46,697 bases of DNA from Rhodospirillales bacterium (GTDB lineage: Bacteria; Pseudomonadota; Alphaproteobacteria; Kiloniellales; JAKSDN01), in contig JAOUCL010000006.1 in the NCBI GenBank assembly GCA_029859805.1, positions 1-46,697 of the forward strand, read 5' to 3'. The position numbers were made by a program, and so were the translations under genes. Within the stretch, counting starts at the first letter, position 1. Every line of letters begins with the position of its first letter. Positions 16,303 to 25,434 of this stretch are shown one piece after another. A model generated the notes under the pieces. The model worked only from the letters and a program-made list of their open reading frames with translations. It made no database searches and was not told the origin of the DNA.

Positions 16303-17692
16303 CCGGTCGGCTGATCCCCTGAAGGTGGGGGGGGACGCCATTCGGGACATCGATCCGGCCTCCAGCCTGCTGCTCACCGACCTCTACGAGCTCAACATGA
16401 TGCAGGCCTACCTCGAGGCCGGCATGACCGAGCCCGCGGTCTTCGAATTCTTCGTCCGCAAGCTGCCCGAGGCCCGCGGCTTCCTGATGGCGGCCGGCTT
16501 GGAGCAGGTCGTCGAATTCCTGGAAAACGCCCGGTTCACCGAGGCGGAGCTGCGATGGCTGGCCGAGAGTGGACGCTTCAGCCGGCCCCTGCTCGACCAT
16601 CTTGCCGGGTTCCGCTTCTCCGGTGCCGTCGACGCCATGCCCGAAGGGACCGTCTTCTTCCCCGACGAGCCGATTCTGCGCGTAACGGCGCCGCTGCCCG
16701 AGGCGCAGCTGGTAGAGAGCCGGCTGATCAACCTGCTGCACTTCCAGACGGTCATCGCCTCCAAGGCTGCACGCATGGTCCTGGCCGCACCGGGCAAAGT
16801 ACTAGTGGATTTTGGCCTGCGCCGGGCGCACGGCGCCGAGGCCGGGCTGCTCGCGGCACGCGCGGCCTATCTGGCCGGTTTCGCCGGCACCGCGACGACG
16901 CCCGCCGAGCCGCTCTTCGGCGTGCCGATCTACGGCACGATGGCCCACTCTTTCGTTCAGGCCTACGACGGGGAGACAGCGGCCTTCGAGGCCTTCGCCC
17001 GGTCGCGGCCGGACAACGTCGTGCTCCTGCTCGACACCTACGACACCGAGGCGGCCGCGCGCAAGGTCGTGGCGCTGGCGCCGCGCCTGCGCCGGGAGGG
17101 GATAACGATCCGCGGCGTACGGCTGGACAGCGGCGATCTCGCCGCTCACGCCCGCGAGGTCCGGCGGATTCTGGACCAGGGCGGCCTCGCGGAGGTCATG
17201 ATCTTCGCCAGCGGCGGGCTCGACGAAACGGCGCTGCAACGATTTAGCGCGGCCCGGGTTCCGATCGACGGCTACGGCATCGGCACCAGCCTGACGACCT
17301 CGCCGGACGCCGCGGCCCTCGACTGCGCCTACAAACTCCAGGAATACGCCGGCCGGCCGCGCCGCAAGCGCTCGGAAGGCAAGGCGACCTGGCCGGGCCG
17401 AAAGCAGGTCTTCCGCCGCCACGGCGACGACGGCGCGATGATCGGGGACGTGTTGACGGTCGACGGCGACACGGGCAAGGGTAGGCGCCTGATCGAGCCG
17501 ATCATGAGGAACGGACGGGCGACCGGGCCAAGACCAACGCTCGAGCAGGCGCGGGCGAATGCGGCCGCCGAGTTGGCGCGCCTGCCGGAGCATCTGCGTC
17601 GGCTGGAGGCCGGGCCGAGCTATCCGGTGGCGGTCTCGGCGGCACTTCGGGCCCTGACCGACGAGGTGGACCGGGAGCAGAAGGCGGCCTGA
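16283..17692 (+). CDS. pncB: Nicotinate phosphoribosyltransferase
   Basis: A 469-residue enzyme that makes nicotinate mononucleotide from nicotinate and PRPP in the NAD salvage route. Motifs include LLTDLYELNMMQAYL near the N-terminus, FGLRRAHGAEAGLLAARAAYLAGF in the middle, the catalytic-histidine region PIYGTMAHSF, and RLDSGDL and GYGIGTSL of the phosphoribosyl-binding barrel. It overlaps the small gene upstream and precedes a Usp gene by 46 bp, forming a likely operon of small protein, pncB, Usp and antiporter. Salvage of NAD in a low-oxygen stress cluster is a reasonable role. Confidence 0.93.
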   Translation: METSATSRSADPLKVGGDAIRDIDPASSLLLTDLYELNMMQAYLEAGMTEPAVFEFFVRKLPEARGFLMAAGLEQVVEFLENARFTEAELRWLAESGRFSRPLLDHLAGFRFSGAVDAMPEGTVFFPDEPILRVTAPLPEAQLVESRLINLLHFQTVIASKAARMVLAAPGKVLVDFGLRRAHGAEAGLLAARAAYLAGFAGTATTPAEPLFGVPIYGTMAHSFVQAYDGETAAFEAFARSRPDNVVLLLDTYDTEAAARKVVALAPRLRREGITIRGVRLDSGDLAAHAREVRRILDQGGLAEVMIFASGGLDETALQRFSAARVPIDGYGIGTSLTTSPDAAALDCAYKLQEYAGRPRRKRSEGKATWPGRKQVFRRHGDDGAMIGDVLTVDGDTGKGRRLIEPIMRNGRATGPRPTLEQARANAAAELARLPEHLRRLEAGPSYPVAVSAALRALTDEVDREQKAA

Positions 17693-17738
17693 CGACGGTA
17701 TCCGCCCGGGAACGGGACGAACGAATTAGGAGGAGAGC

Positions 17739-18266
17739 ATGATCAAGACCATCCTGGTCCCGACGGACGGGTCGGGGCACGCCAACAAGGCGGTCACCCT
17801 GGCGGCGGACATCGCCGAGAAATACGGCGCCAGGCTGGTGCTGCTCCACGTCATGCCGCGCGGCCCCTTGCCCGAAGCCCTGCGCCATATGGCCGAGATC
17901 GAGCACGTGGGGGAGACCGGCACGCCCAACATCGCCGGGGTCACGGCCAGCATTCCCACGGCGAAAATTCCGACGGGCACAGCGCCCGCCGGCGGGGACA
18001 ACGAACGCGAGATCCTGGAATTCGTCGGCGGGAAGATCTTGAGCGCCGGCGTGGATATCGCCAAGCAGAAGGGCGTCGCGGACTATGAGACCGCGCTGGA
18101 AGACGGCAACCCGGTCAAGCGGATTCTGGAGTATCTGGACAAGGAGAAGGCCAATCTCATCGTGATGGGCAGCCGCGGCGTGACCGACCTCAACGGACTG
18201 CTCATGGGCAGCGTGTCGCACAAGATCAGCCACCTCGCCAAGTGCACCTGCATCACGGTCAAGTAG
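17739..18266 (+). CDS. Universal stress protein, ATP-binding type
   Basis: A 175-residue single-domain Usp. It starts KTILVPTDGSGHANKAV and has the complete ATP-loop signature IVMGSRGVTDLNGLLMGS (G-2x-G-9x-G-S), so it should bind ATP, unlike the Usp at 5851. AGGAGGAG just before the ATG is a strong ribosome binding site. An insertion of about 30 residues (around TASIPTAKIPTGTAPAGG) lengthens the usual helix-loop region. It lies between pncB and the antiporter gene on the same strand. Confidence 0.93.
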   Translation: MIKTILVPTDGSGHANKAVTLAADIAEKYGARLVLLHVMPRGPLPEALRHMAEIEHVGETGTPNIAGVTASIPTAKIPTGTAPAGGDNEREILEFVGGKILSAGVDIAKQKGVADYETALEDGNPVKRILEYLDKEKANLIVMGSRGVTDLNGLLMGSVSHKISHLAKCTCITVK

Positions 18267-18317
18267 TCACGCGACGACACGCTTGGCCGAAGCCATGGCC
18301 CCTGGGATCCGGACCCA

Positions 18318-19547
18318 TTGGAACTCTTCGCGGAACTGCTTGTCCTCTTGCTTGCGACGCGGGCCCTCGGCGAAGCGGCCGAACGTCTGGGCCAGCCCGC
18401 GTCCGTGGGCGAGCTGAGCGCCGGCATCCTCCTGGCCATCGCCGCCGCCAGGTTCGGCCACGATCTGCCGTTCCTGGAGCGCCTGGCGACCAGCGAAGCG
18501 CTGGAATACGCCGCGAACCTGGGAATCTTCTTTCTGGTGCTGCTGGCCGGCGTCGAACTCGACCCCGAGGAGATCCTGGACAAATCACGCGGCGCCTTCG
18601 TGGTCGCGCTGGGCGGCATGGCCTTGCCGCTGCTGGGCGGCCTGGCGCTCGCCTGGGTCTTCCTGCCCGAGTCCGAGCTCAAGCAGGGACAGGTCCTGCT
18701 GGTCGGCGTGGCGCTGTCTATCTCGGCGATTCCGGCGACCGTCAAGGTGTTCACCGATCTCGGCCTGCTGCACGCGCGGGTCGGCGAGACCGTCATCTCC
18801 GCGGCGGTGTTCGACGATATCCTGGGGCTGTTCCTGCTTGCGGTCCTGCTCGCCGTGCTGCAGACCGGCCAGGTGCCCGACCTGGCCACGCTCGGCCTGC
18901 TGCTGGCGAAGGTGGCGGGCTTCTTCGTCATCACCGTGGCCCTGGGCACCCACGTCTATCCGCGCGTTCGGCGCGGCCTCAAGCTCATGCAGGCGGCGGC
19001 CATGGAGTTCAGCGCGCTGGTCGCGGTCGCGCTGGCCTACGGTTTCCTGGCCGAGCTTCTAAACTTGCACTGGATCTTGGGCGCCTTCATGGCCGGGCTG
19101 TATTTCGCGCCATCGCGCGTGGGTCCGGCCGCCTACACCGAAATGAAGGCGATCCTCACCGCCTTGACCAGCGGCATCCTCGGGCCCCTGTTCTTCACCT
19201 CGATCGGCCTGCGTGTCAACCTTGGCACCGTCACCGCCGTGCCGCTGTTCCTGTCGCTGCTCATAGCCGTCGCGTTCTTCGGCAAGGTCGTCGGCGCCGG
19301 CCTGCCGGCCCTCTGGGCCGGGCTGGGCCGCCGCGAGGCCCTTGCGGTCGGGGTCGGCATGAGCGCGCGGGGTGCGGTCGAGCTGGTCGTCATCAGCATC
19401 GCTTACGAAGCAGGCCTCTTCGCGCCATCCGGCGCCGGCGACCCCCTGGTCGCACACCTCTTCTCGTCGCTCATTCTTATGGCCGTGGTCACGACGCTGC
19501 TCACGCCGATCATCCTGCGGCGGATCCTGCCCAAGACCGAACGCTGA
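18318..19547 (+). CDS. Cation:proton antiporter, CPA2 (Kef/NapA-like) family
   Basis: A 409-residue membrane protein with about 12 hydrophobic segments, exchanging K+ or Na+ for protons. The N-terminal LGQPASVGELSAGILLA and the unwound-helix region VALSISAIPATVKVFTDLG, followed by VFDDILGLFLLAVL with the paired aspartates, are hallmarks of CPA2 transporters. No C-terminal RCK/TrkA domain is present, so it is shorter than KefB/C. The start given is a TTG with no strong RBS; a slightly different start is possible. It follows the Usp by 51 bp and faces the convergent phosphatase-family gene. pH or K+ homeostasis under stress is the likely task. Confidence 0.88.
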   Translation: MELFAELLVLLLATRALGEAAERLGQPASVGELSAGILLAIAAARFGHDLPFLERLATSEALEYAANLGIFFLVLLAGVELDPEEILDKSRGAFVVALGGMALPLLGGLALAWVFLPESELKQGQVLLVGVALSISAIPATVKVFTDLGLLHARVGETVISAAVFDDILGLFLLAVLLAVLQTGQVPDLATLGLLLAKVAGFFVITVALGTHVYPRVRRGLKLMQAAAMEFSALVAVALAYGFLAELLNLHWILGAFMAGLYFAPSRVGPAAYTEMKAILTALTSGILGPLFFTSIGLRVNLGTVTAVPLFLSLLIAVAFFGKVVGAGLPALWAGLGRREALAVGVGMSARGAVELVVISIAYEAGLFAPSGAGDPLVAHLFSSLILMAVVTTLLTPIILRRILPKTER

Positions 19548-19560
19548 CCCGCCCCGCGCG

Positions 19561-20550
19561 TCAGCCGTCCGGCCGTGCGAATTCCGCGACCACCGGCGCG
19601 TGGTAGGATTCGGGACTGTGGCTCACCGTGGCATAGGCGACCAGCTCGTCGCCCAGGGCCTCGTTGTGCACCTCGACCTGCCGGCAGTAGGCCATGAGGG
19701 GCCGCGAAACCAGGATGTGGTCCAGCATCTGCTTGTGGCCGTGGTGCAGGACCGAATACCGCTGGGAGTCCGGCAGCGTGCGCTCGAGCGGCACCAGCGC
19801 GCGGTATGCCAGGTGGCCGTTGCCGGTGTCCTCGACGTCGCCGCGGAGGATCCTGAGCGGCATTTCCCGCTCCTCGGCATTGAGATCGCCGCAGACCGCG
19901 ATCAGGGCGTCCGGCTCCTCGTCGAAGATCCGGTCGACCAGGAGGCGTGCCTCCAGCGCCTGGCCGCTGCGCTTCACGGTCGCGAGGAAGAAGCCCTCGG
20001 CCCAGCCCCCGACGCTGCGCCACGTGAACGCGTCCTGCTTCTGGCCGGCGACGAGTGCGGCCAAGGGCGCGCGCAGGTGCAGGTTGACGACGTGCAGGAT
20101 CCGCCCGCCGGGTAGTTCGACCGTGGCCTTGAGGAGCGGACGGTCCCACTCGACCGGCTGGGCCGCGGCCTCAGGCGGCTCGGCGGTTGCCGGCCGGTAG
20201 GCGGGCCGCGACACCAGTTCGTGGCGCAGCTGCTCCCGACCGGAAAGGGGCCAGCGGCTCAGTATGACCAGGTTGTGTACGTTGGCGACGCCGGCCTCGC
20301 TGCTGCTGGTCGTCGCGATGCGTTGGAACGTCCCATAGGGCGTGCCCTCGAGCAGACGGTCGAGGGCCAAGAGCCCACGCGGCCCGCCGTCCTTCGGCTG
20401 TTGACCGTTGACCTCCTGCAAGCAGAGGATATCAGCCGCAAGGCGCAGCAGCTGCGGGCGCAAGAGCGCGATGCGCTCGTCGAGCGGCGGATCCAGCTCC
20501 GGCCGATCGTCCAGATTCTCCAGGTTGAACGTAGCGATGCGAAGCGACAT
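19561..20550 (-). CDS. Endonuclease/exonuclease/phosphatase family protein
   Basis: A 329-residue protein of the EEP fold, to which DNase I, AP endonuclease and phospholipid phosphatases belong. Visible family motifs are MSLRIATFNLENLDD at the start, LCLQEVNG with the metal-binding Glu, NLHLRAP, VCGDLNAEE with the catalytic Asp and Asn, LDHILVS and the final His in SYHAP. The ATG at 20550 starts the first conserved strand, and GGGAGGAG lies upstream. No signal peptide is seen, so it probably acts in the cytoplasm. The substrate cannot be read from sequence. It follows a Usp gene by 89 bp on the same strand. Confidence 0.85.
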   Translation of the reverse strand: MSLRIATFNLENLDDRPELDPPLDERIALLRPQLLRLAADILCLQEVNGQQPKDGGPRGLLALDRLLEGTPYGTFQRIATTSSSEAGVANVHNLVILSRWPLSGREQLRHELVSRPAYRPATAEPPEAAAQPVEWDRPLLKATVELPGGRILHVVNLHLRAPLAALVAGQKQDAFTWRSVGGWAEGFFLATVKRSGQALEARLLVDRIFDEEPDALIAVCGDLNAEEREMPLRILRGDVEDTGNGHLAYRALVPLERTLPDSQRYSVLHHGHKQMLDHILVSRPLMAYCRQVEVHNEALGDELVAYATVSHSPESYHAPVVAEFARPDG

Positions 20551-20639
20551 GTCCCGGACAGCTCCTCCCTTGGCCCGGATCGTCCGATCTGCGCGCAGCG
20601 GGCCCGATGTTCCAATGCCCCGGCGCCCCCGGCCCCCGA

Positions 20640-21506
20640 TCAATGGGCCATGAGCACCGGGAGGGTCGCCGACCCTAGGATATCGCGGGTCGCGCCGCCG
20701 AGCACGAGCTCTCTCAAGCGGCTGTGTCCGTAGGCGCCCATGATCAGCAGGTCCGCGCCAAGCGCCTCGGCCGCCTCGAGGATCTGAACGCCGGCCGCCG
20801 CACTCCCCGGCGCAACGTGGCGGACCGCGGCGCGCACGCCGTGGCAGGCCAGGTAGCGGACAAGTCCTTCCGGACCGGCGGCGTCCTCGTCATCGCCGAT
20901 CGCGACCACCGTGACCTCCTCCGCCTGCATCAGGAACGGCAGCGCGCCGCCGACCGCGGCGGCAGCCTCCGCGGAGCCGTTCCAGGCGACCGCCACCTTT
21001 CGGCCGGGCGCCTCCGCCGGGGCGGGCGGGACCACCAAGACCGGCCGGCGGGTGTCGAACAGGGCGACCTCGAAGACCCCGGAGGCGATCCCCGCCGCTT
21101 CGGCGTCTGGCCGATCCAACACGATCAGATCGAACAGCCGTCCGCGTCTGGCAACCTCTTCGTTCGCGCGGCCGACCACGTGACGCCAGGCGGCGGCATA
21201 TCCGACCGCCGGCCCCGAACCCGCCTCGGCAAGTTCCAATCCCTTCGCGCCACAGCGTGCGGCGGCAAGCCGACGCACCTGTTTTCTCCGGGCCTCGGCG
21301 GCGGCCCGCCCGCCTTCGACCGCCAGACCCACCGCCGCTCCCGAGATCCCTTCGCTCAGGCCAGCCAGGGCGGTGACGGGATCGGTCTCGACGTGCAGCA
21401 GCTCTACGCAGGACTCGAAGCGCCGCCCCAGCTCAAGCGCCGCGTCGAGCGCCACCTCGCTGCCGGGGGCGCCGTCGATCGGGACCAGGATCGATCTTAT
21501 GGTCAC
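20640..21506 (-). CDS. Universal stress protein with two Usp domains
   Basis: A 288-residue tandem Usp. The first domain begins RSILVPIDGAPGSEVALDAA, but its loop (LIVLDRPDAEAAG) has no ATP signature. The second domain (KVAVAWNGSAEAAAAVGG ...) ends with LLIMGAYGHSRLRELVLGGAT, a complete G-2x-G-9x-G motif. This split between one degenerate and one ATP-binding half is common in tandem Usp proteins. It stands between the EEP-family gene and hemerythrin, all on the minus strand, and may share the hemerythrin promoter. Confidence 0.93.
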   Translation of the reverse strand: MTIRSILVPIDGAPGSEVALDAALELGRRFESCVELLHVETDPVTALAGLSEGISGAAVGLAVEGGRAAAEARRKQVRRLAAARCGAKGLELAEAGSGPAVGYAAAWRHVVGRANEEVARRGRLFDLIVLDRPDAEAAGIASGVFEVALFDTRRPVLVVPPAPAEAPGRKVAVAWNGSAEAAAAVGGALPFLMQAEEVTVVAIGDDEDAAGPEGLVRYLACHGVRAAVRHVAPGSAAAGVQILEAAEALGADLLIMGAYGHSRLRELVLGGATRDILGSATLPVLMAH

Positions 21507-21587
21507 GACCTCCTCCGCTCACATTCGCCTCCGTCCACTCCGAGCCCGGCATTGACACCGCGCCGTCGGAACGGTCTGCGGGCCTGC

Positions 21588-22055
21588 CTACTGGCTCCAC
21601 CAGACTTCCGAGGCCTTGAAGGCCTTGGCGGCCTGCTTTGCCTCCGCGCTCCGCTCCACGTGCGGACGGTAGGCCATGTCCTCGATCAGGATATGATGGT
21701 TGAGCCACTCCTTCAGGAAGTTGAGCAATGCCTCGTTGACGACCTCGACGGATCCCGTCGTGTCCTCGTCAAACCGGCTGGTGACCTCCTGGATTCGCTT
21801 GACGAAGTCGCGGTGCTCGTTTTTCTGCGAGTCGAGGCCCGGATACTTGCAGGCGCTCATGACCTTTTCCTCGCGGGCGAAATGGAATTCGGCATAGCGC
21901 CGCAAGGACAGGAGGCACTGCCTGACGACGTCCCGGCGCGCCGCGTCGCCGGCATTGGCGGCAAGATCGTTGATCACCTTGATCAGGACCTTGTGGTCGT
22001 CGTCCAGTTCCTCCAGGCCGACGCTCATGGCCTCGGTCCACTGCATCAAGGGCAT
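21588..22055 (-). CDS. Bacteriohemerythrin
   Basis: A 155-residue four-helix protein with a non-haem di-iron centre that binds oxygen. The ligands are visible in order: LDDDHKVL, FHFAREEKVM, NEHRDF and NHHILIED. The ATG at 22055 (MPLMQWTEAMSVGLEELDDDH) is chosen because the hemerythrin fold begins there; the longer ORF-track start is Arg/Gly-rich. The protein may store, sense or remove oxygen, protecting anaerobic enzymes. An FNR-like box lies about 130 bp upstream. Confidence 0.93.
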   Translation of the reverse strand: MPLMQWTEAMSVGLEELDDDHKVLIKVINDLAANAGDAARRDVVRQCLLSLRRYAEFHFAREEKVMSACKYPGLDSQKNEHRDFVKRIQEVTSRFDEDTTGSVEVVNEALLNFLKEWLNHHILIEDMAYRPHVERSAEAKQAAKAFKASEVWWSQ

Positions 22056-22145
22056 GGCTGCGCCTCCTCGTCCGATTCGTCCGCGCCGGCCCGTACCCCG
22101 CGCTCTCCCCGTCCGGCCAATGCCGACGGCCACGGTCTTGTAACA

Positions 22146-22188
22146 AACCTAAGCAGCAAACTCGGAATCTTTCTTTGATCCAGGTCAA
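22146..22188 (-). promoter_or_regulatory. FNR-type box upstream of hemerythrin
   Basis: TTGAC-CTGG-ATCAA on the minus strand (22175-22188) matches the FNR/FixK class. The predicted start is near 22140; TAGGTT (22151-22146) is a weak -10 one base off the ideal position. Confidence 0.6.
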
Positions 22189-22264
22189 ATCTTCCGCTCG
22201 GGCGACTCTGCGCCACGGACTAGACGTGGTCCAGCGCCCTTAAGTCAAACGCGCCCTGGCGCGA

Positions 22265-23773
22265 TCACTGGGCCGGCCCGCCCTGCGTTTCGGCGGTGGC
22301 GCGGCGCCGGGCCCGGATCCGGCGGAAGATCGGGGCGCCCACGGATAGGATGGTCAGCAAGAGCAGGGTCACGACGATCGGCCGATCGAGAAAGCGCAGC
22401 CAGTTGTGGTCGAAGATGATGAGGGATTGCTTGAGGCTGTTTTCGACCAGCTCGCCCAGGATCAGGCCCATGATGATCGGCGCCGCGGAGAAGCCGTATC
22501 GCTTCAGGACGAAGCCCAGGATGCCGGCGATCACCATGATCCAGACGTCGAGGAGACTCTGCTGGAGCGCGTAGGAGCCGATACAGGCGAGCACGAAGAC
22601 CGAGGGCCAGAGGAACTTCACCGGGATCAGCGTCACCCGGGCGAAGAGCTTGGCCCCGAGCAGGCCGACCCCGAGGAAGATGATGTTGGCCAGGAGCATC
22701 GCCGTGAAGATGCCGTAGAGCAGCACAGGCGTCGTGGTGAACAGATGCGGGCCCGGGCGCAGCCCGTGGACCAGCAGCGCGCCCAGTATGACGGCCGTCG
22801 TCGCGCTGCCCGGAATGCCGAGCGCCAGCGTCGGCACCATCGCCGCCCCGGTGGCCGCGTTGTTGGCCGTCTCCGGCCCGGCGATGCCCCGAATGTCGCC
22901 GTGGCCGAACTTGGACTTGTCCTTGGCCCAGCGCTTGGCCTCGTTGTAGCCGATCATTGCGGCGACGGTCCCGCCTTCCGCCGGCAGCACCCCGATGAAG
23001 GCGCCGATCCCGCAGGACCGGGCGATGGTCGGCAGGCAGTGCCGGAAGTCGAGCCAGCTCGGCAGCTTCACCGCCTCTACCGCGGCGCGCACCACGACGC
23101 GGTCGAGCCGGCCCGACTGCAACAGGAACTCGGCGCCGGCGAAGAGCCCGATCATCACCGGGATGAAATGGACGCCATCCGACAGCTCCCAGAATCCGAA
23201 GGTGAAGCGGTCGACGCCCGTGGTGAAGTCCATGCCGATCGTGGCCAGAAGCACGCCGAAGGCGCCGCCCATCAGATTCTTGACCGGCGCTTCGCCGCTG
23301 ATCGAGGCCAGCATCGACAGGCCGAACAGGGCCAGCGCGAAATACTCCGGCGGGCCGAAATCATACGCGATGCGCGCCAGCAGGGGAGCGGCCACGATCA
23401 GCACGATGACGCTGAAGATCCCGCCGATCGCACTGCTGACCGAGGCGATGCCGAGTGCCTGTCCGGCCCGGCCCTTCTGGGCCAGCGGATAGCCGTCGAA
23501 GGCCGTAGCGGCGGCGGGCGGCGCGCCGGGCGCGTTGACCAGGATGGCGGTGATCGAGCCGCCATAGGTGCCCGCGCAATAGAGCGCGCTCAAGAGCGCG
23601 ATCGCGGGGATCGGCTCCATGGTCAGCGTAAAGGGCAGCAGCAGCGCCGTGGCCATGGTCGAGCTGAGACCCGGCATGGCCCCGACCAGCACGCCGGCGA
23701 CCGTGCCGGCCAGCACGACGCCGATCAGATAAGGATCGGCGAACAGCGATGCGGCGGTGAGAAAGGCGTCCAT
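22265..23773 (-). CDS. tctA: Tripartite tricarboxylate transporter large permease, TctA family
   Basis: A 502-residue permease with 10 or more helices. The family signature is clear: GAMPGLSSTMATALLLPFT near the N-terminus, APGAPPAAATAFDGYPLAQ, and GIPGSATTAVILGALLVHGL in the second half. It forms the main membrane channel with TctB and takes substrate delivered by TctC. It is the last gene of the minus-strand tctCBA set, 27 bp after tctB. The substrate is not shown by sequence. Confidence 0.93.
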   Translation of the reverse strand: MDAFLTAASLFADPYLIGVVLAGTVAGVLVGAMPGLSSTMATALLLPFTLTMEPIPAIALLSALYCAGTYGGSITAILVNAPGAPPAAATAFDGYPLAQKGRAGQALGIASVSSAIGGIFSVIVLIVAAPLLARIAYDFGPPEYFALALFGLSMLASISGEAPVKNLMGGAFGVLLATIGMDFTTGVDRFTFGFWELSDGVHFIPVMIGLFAGAEFLLQSGRLDRVVVRAAVEAVKLPSWLDFRHCLPTIARSCGIGAFIGVLPAEGGTVAAMIGYNEAKRWAKDKSKFGHGDIRGIAGPETANNAATGAAMVPTLALGIPGSATTAVILGALLVHGLRPGPHLFTTTPVLLYGIFTAMLLANIIFLGVGLLGAKLFARVTLIPVKFLWPSVFVLACIGSYALQQSLLDVWIMVIAGILGFVLKRYGFSAAPIIMGLILGELVENSLKQSLIIFDHNWLRFLDRPIVVTLLLLTILSVGAPIFRRIRARRRATAETQGGPAQ

Positions 23774-23800
23774 GGATCGCGGGCGCTCCGACCTTCGTTG

Positions 23801-24304
23801 CTACCAGGGCCCGAACAGGCCCGGGTCGAAATGGACGCCCAGAACCTTGGCGAAGAGCCCGTAGATGGCAGCGGGAAACAGGATCGCGTAAGGAACGATC
23901 AGGTGCCAGCGCCGTTCTCCCCACAGGACAGGCAGGCCGAAACAGAGCAGCACCATCGCCGGCACGATCCCGAGCGCGTCGAAGGCGATGACGAAGGCGA
24001 TCATCACCGCCGCCGAAATCGCGATCGTCCACGGCATGGGCTTCAGGGCCTTCTCGGGCAGGCGCCAGGACAGGATCATCTGACCGGCGCTCAGAACCGC
24101 GATCACCGAAATAACCAGCCTCGGAAAGCTGGCCGGCTGCACGTTCTGCGCCAGGGCCGCCGGCGCCTGCTTGAAGCTGAAGGTGATCGCGTAGGCAACG
24201 GCGCAAGAGACCAGAACGCAGGCCCCGACGACGACGTCGCGCGGAAGACGGCGGGCGGCGGAGCCGTCCCCCACCCGCGACCTGTCGCCTATATCCCCGG
24301 ACAT
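23801..24304 (-). CDS. tctB: Tripartite tricarboxylate transporter small permease, TctB family
   Basis: A 167-residue protein with four hydrophobic segments (starting VVVGACVLVSCAVAYAI) and the ASFPRLV motif shared by TctB proteins. It is the small membrane partner of TctA. It lies 22 bp after tctC and 27 bp before tctA. Confidence 0.88.
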   Translation of the reverse strand: MSGDIGDRSRVGDGSAARRLPRDVVVGACVLVSCAVAYAITFSFKQAPAALAQNVQPASFPRLVISVIAVLSAGQMILSWRLPEKALKPMPWTIAISAAVMIAFVIAFDALGIVPAMVLLCFGLPVLWGERRWHLIVPYAILFPAAIYGLFAKVLGVHFDPGLFGPW

Positions 24305-24326
24305 GGTCCCGTCAAGCCCGCCCCGC

Positions 24327-25331
24327 TCAGAGCAGGCCCAGCTCCTTCAGCGAGGTCTGGCTTTCGTCGTACATGCGGCGAATGATCTTGTTCCACTCGT
24401 CCATGCCGACCACGCTGTTCTTCGGCATGCCGCCGCCCTGGAGATAGTCCTGATAGACCGAGTAGCTCATGGCCTTGAGCAGCCCCTTCTCGAGCACCTT
24501 CATGCGGTCGTCGGGCACGCCCTTCAGCACCGCGAACCCGCGCACCGTCGAGGCGATGGAGTCGATCCCCTTCTCCTTGGCCGTCGGCGTATCAGGCAGC
24601 GACTCGATGCGTTCCCCGGCCAGCACGGCGACCGGCCGGATCTCGCCCGTGCCGAACTGGGCCTCGCCCTCCTTATAGTTGAGCAGCGCCGCCTCGACGT
24701 TGCCGCCGACCAGGTTGGTCACGATTGCACCGCCGCCCTTGAATGGCACGGGGGTGAAAGGAATGCCGCCGGCCGCCTTGGCGAAGCCGTGGATGGCGAC
24801 ATGGTCGGCACCTCCGACGAAGGTCGTTCCCCACTTGAGCCCGCCCTTGCCTTTGTCTTTCGAGGCGGCGATCAGGTCCTCGAGCGTCTTGATCGGGCTG
24901 TTGCCGGGCACGCAGACGATCTGCGGGTCGTCGGTGGCCCGCGCGAGGCCGACGAGGTCGTCGATCTTCAGGGGCACCTTGCCCTGCGCGATCTGGAACA
25001 GGTGCGACTGGGTGATGGTCATGATGGTATAGCCGTCGCGCGGCTGCGAGTTGACGTACATCAGGGCCTTCGAACCGCTGCCGCCGCGCTTGCTCACGAC
25101 CGCCATGTCCTGCTTGAAGACGCGCCGCCCGCGCAGCATCATCATCCGGGTCGTGATGTCGGTGCCGCCGCCGGCCCCCGCGTGGGTGACGACGTTGATC
25201 GTCTTATCGGGAAACTCCTCGGCCGCCGCCCCGGGCGCCAGCCCGGCCAAGGCCGCGGCGCCGACGGCCACGGCCAGCGTGGCGCTCAGCACGGAACGCC
25301 TGGCGGTTTGTCGCGTGAAAAACTGTGTCAT
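24327..25331 (-). CDS. tctC: Tripartite tricarboxylate transporter substrate-binding protein, TctC/Bug family
   Basis: A 334-residue periplasmic receptor. A signal peptide with RR ends at GAAAEEFPDKTI; the mature part has NVVTHAGAGGGTDITTRMM (the Bug N-terminal loop that closes over the substrate), and GTTFVGGADHVAI in the middle. Proteins of this family bind carboxylic acids. It is followed by tctB and tctA. The GntR gene lies upstream on the same strand. Confidence 0.92.
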   Translation of the reverse strand: MTQFFTRQTARRSVLSATLAVAVGAAALAGLAPGAAAEEFPDKTINVVTHAGAGGGTDITTRMMMLRGRRVFKQDMAVVSKRGGSGSKALMYVNSQPRDGYTIMTITQSHLFQIAQGKVPLKIDDLVGLARATDDPQIVCVPGNSPIKTLEDLIAASKDKGKGGLKWGTTFVGGADHVAIHGFAKAAGGIPFTPVPFKGGGAIVTNLVGGNVEAALLNYKEGEAQFGTGEIRPVAVLAGERIESLPDTPTAKEKGIDSIASTVRGFAVLKGVPDDRMKVLEKGLLKAMSYSVYQDYLQGGGMPKNSVVGMDEWNKIIRRMYDESQTSLKELGLL

Positions 25332-25434
25332 GCTCTCCTCCCTGTTTTGTCGTCCACCCTGCGCCTCCTGCGCAAGTTCGGGTGGCCGGATTACGTATCT
25401 TCGGCTCGCGCGCCGGACCCTGCGAATCGCTGGT

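Noticed and set aside
22406-24385. 659-residue plus-strand ORF opposite tctA/tctB
   Set aside because: Charged low-complexity translation typical of shadow frames; the minus strand has TctA signature motifs.
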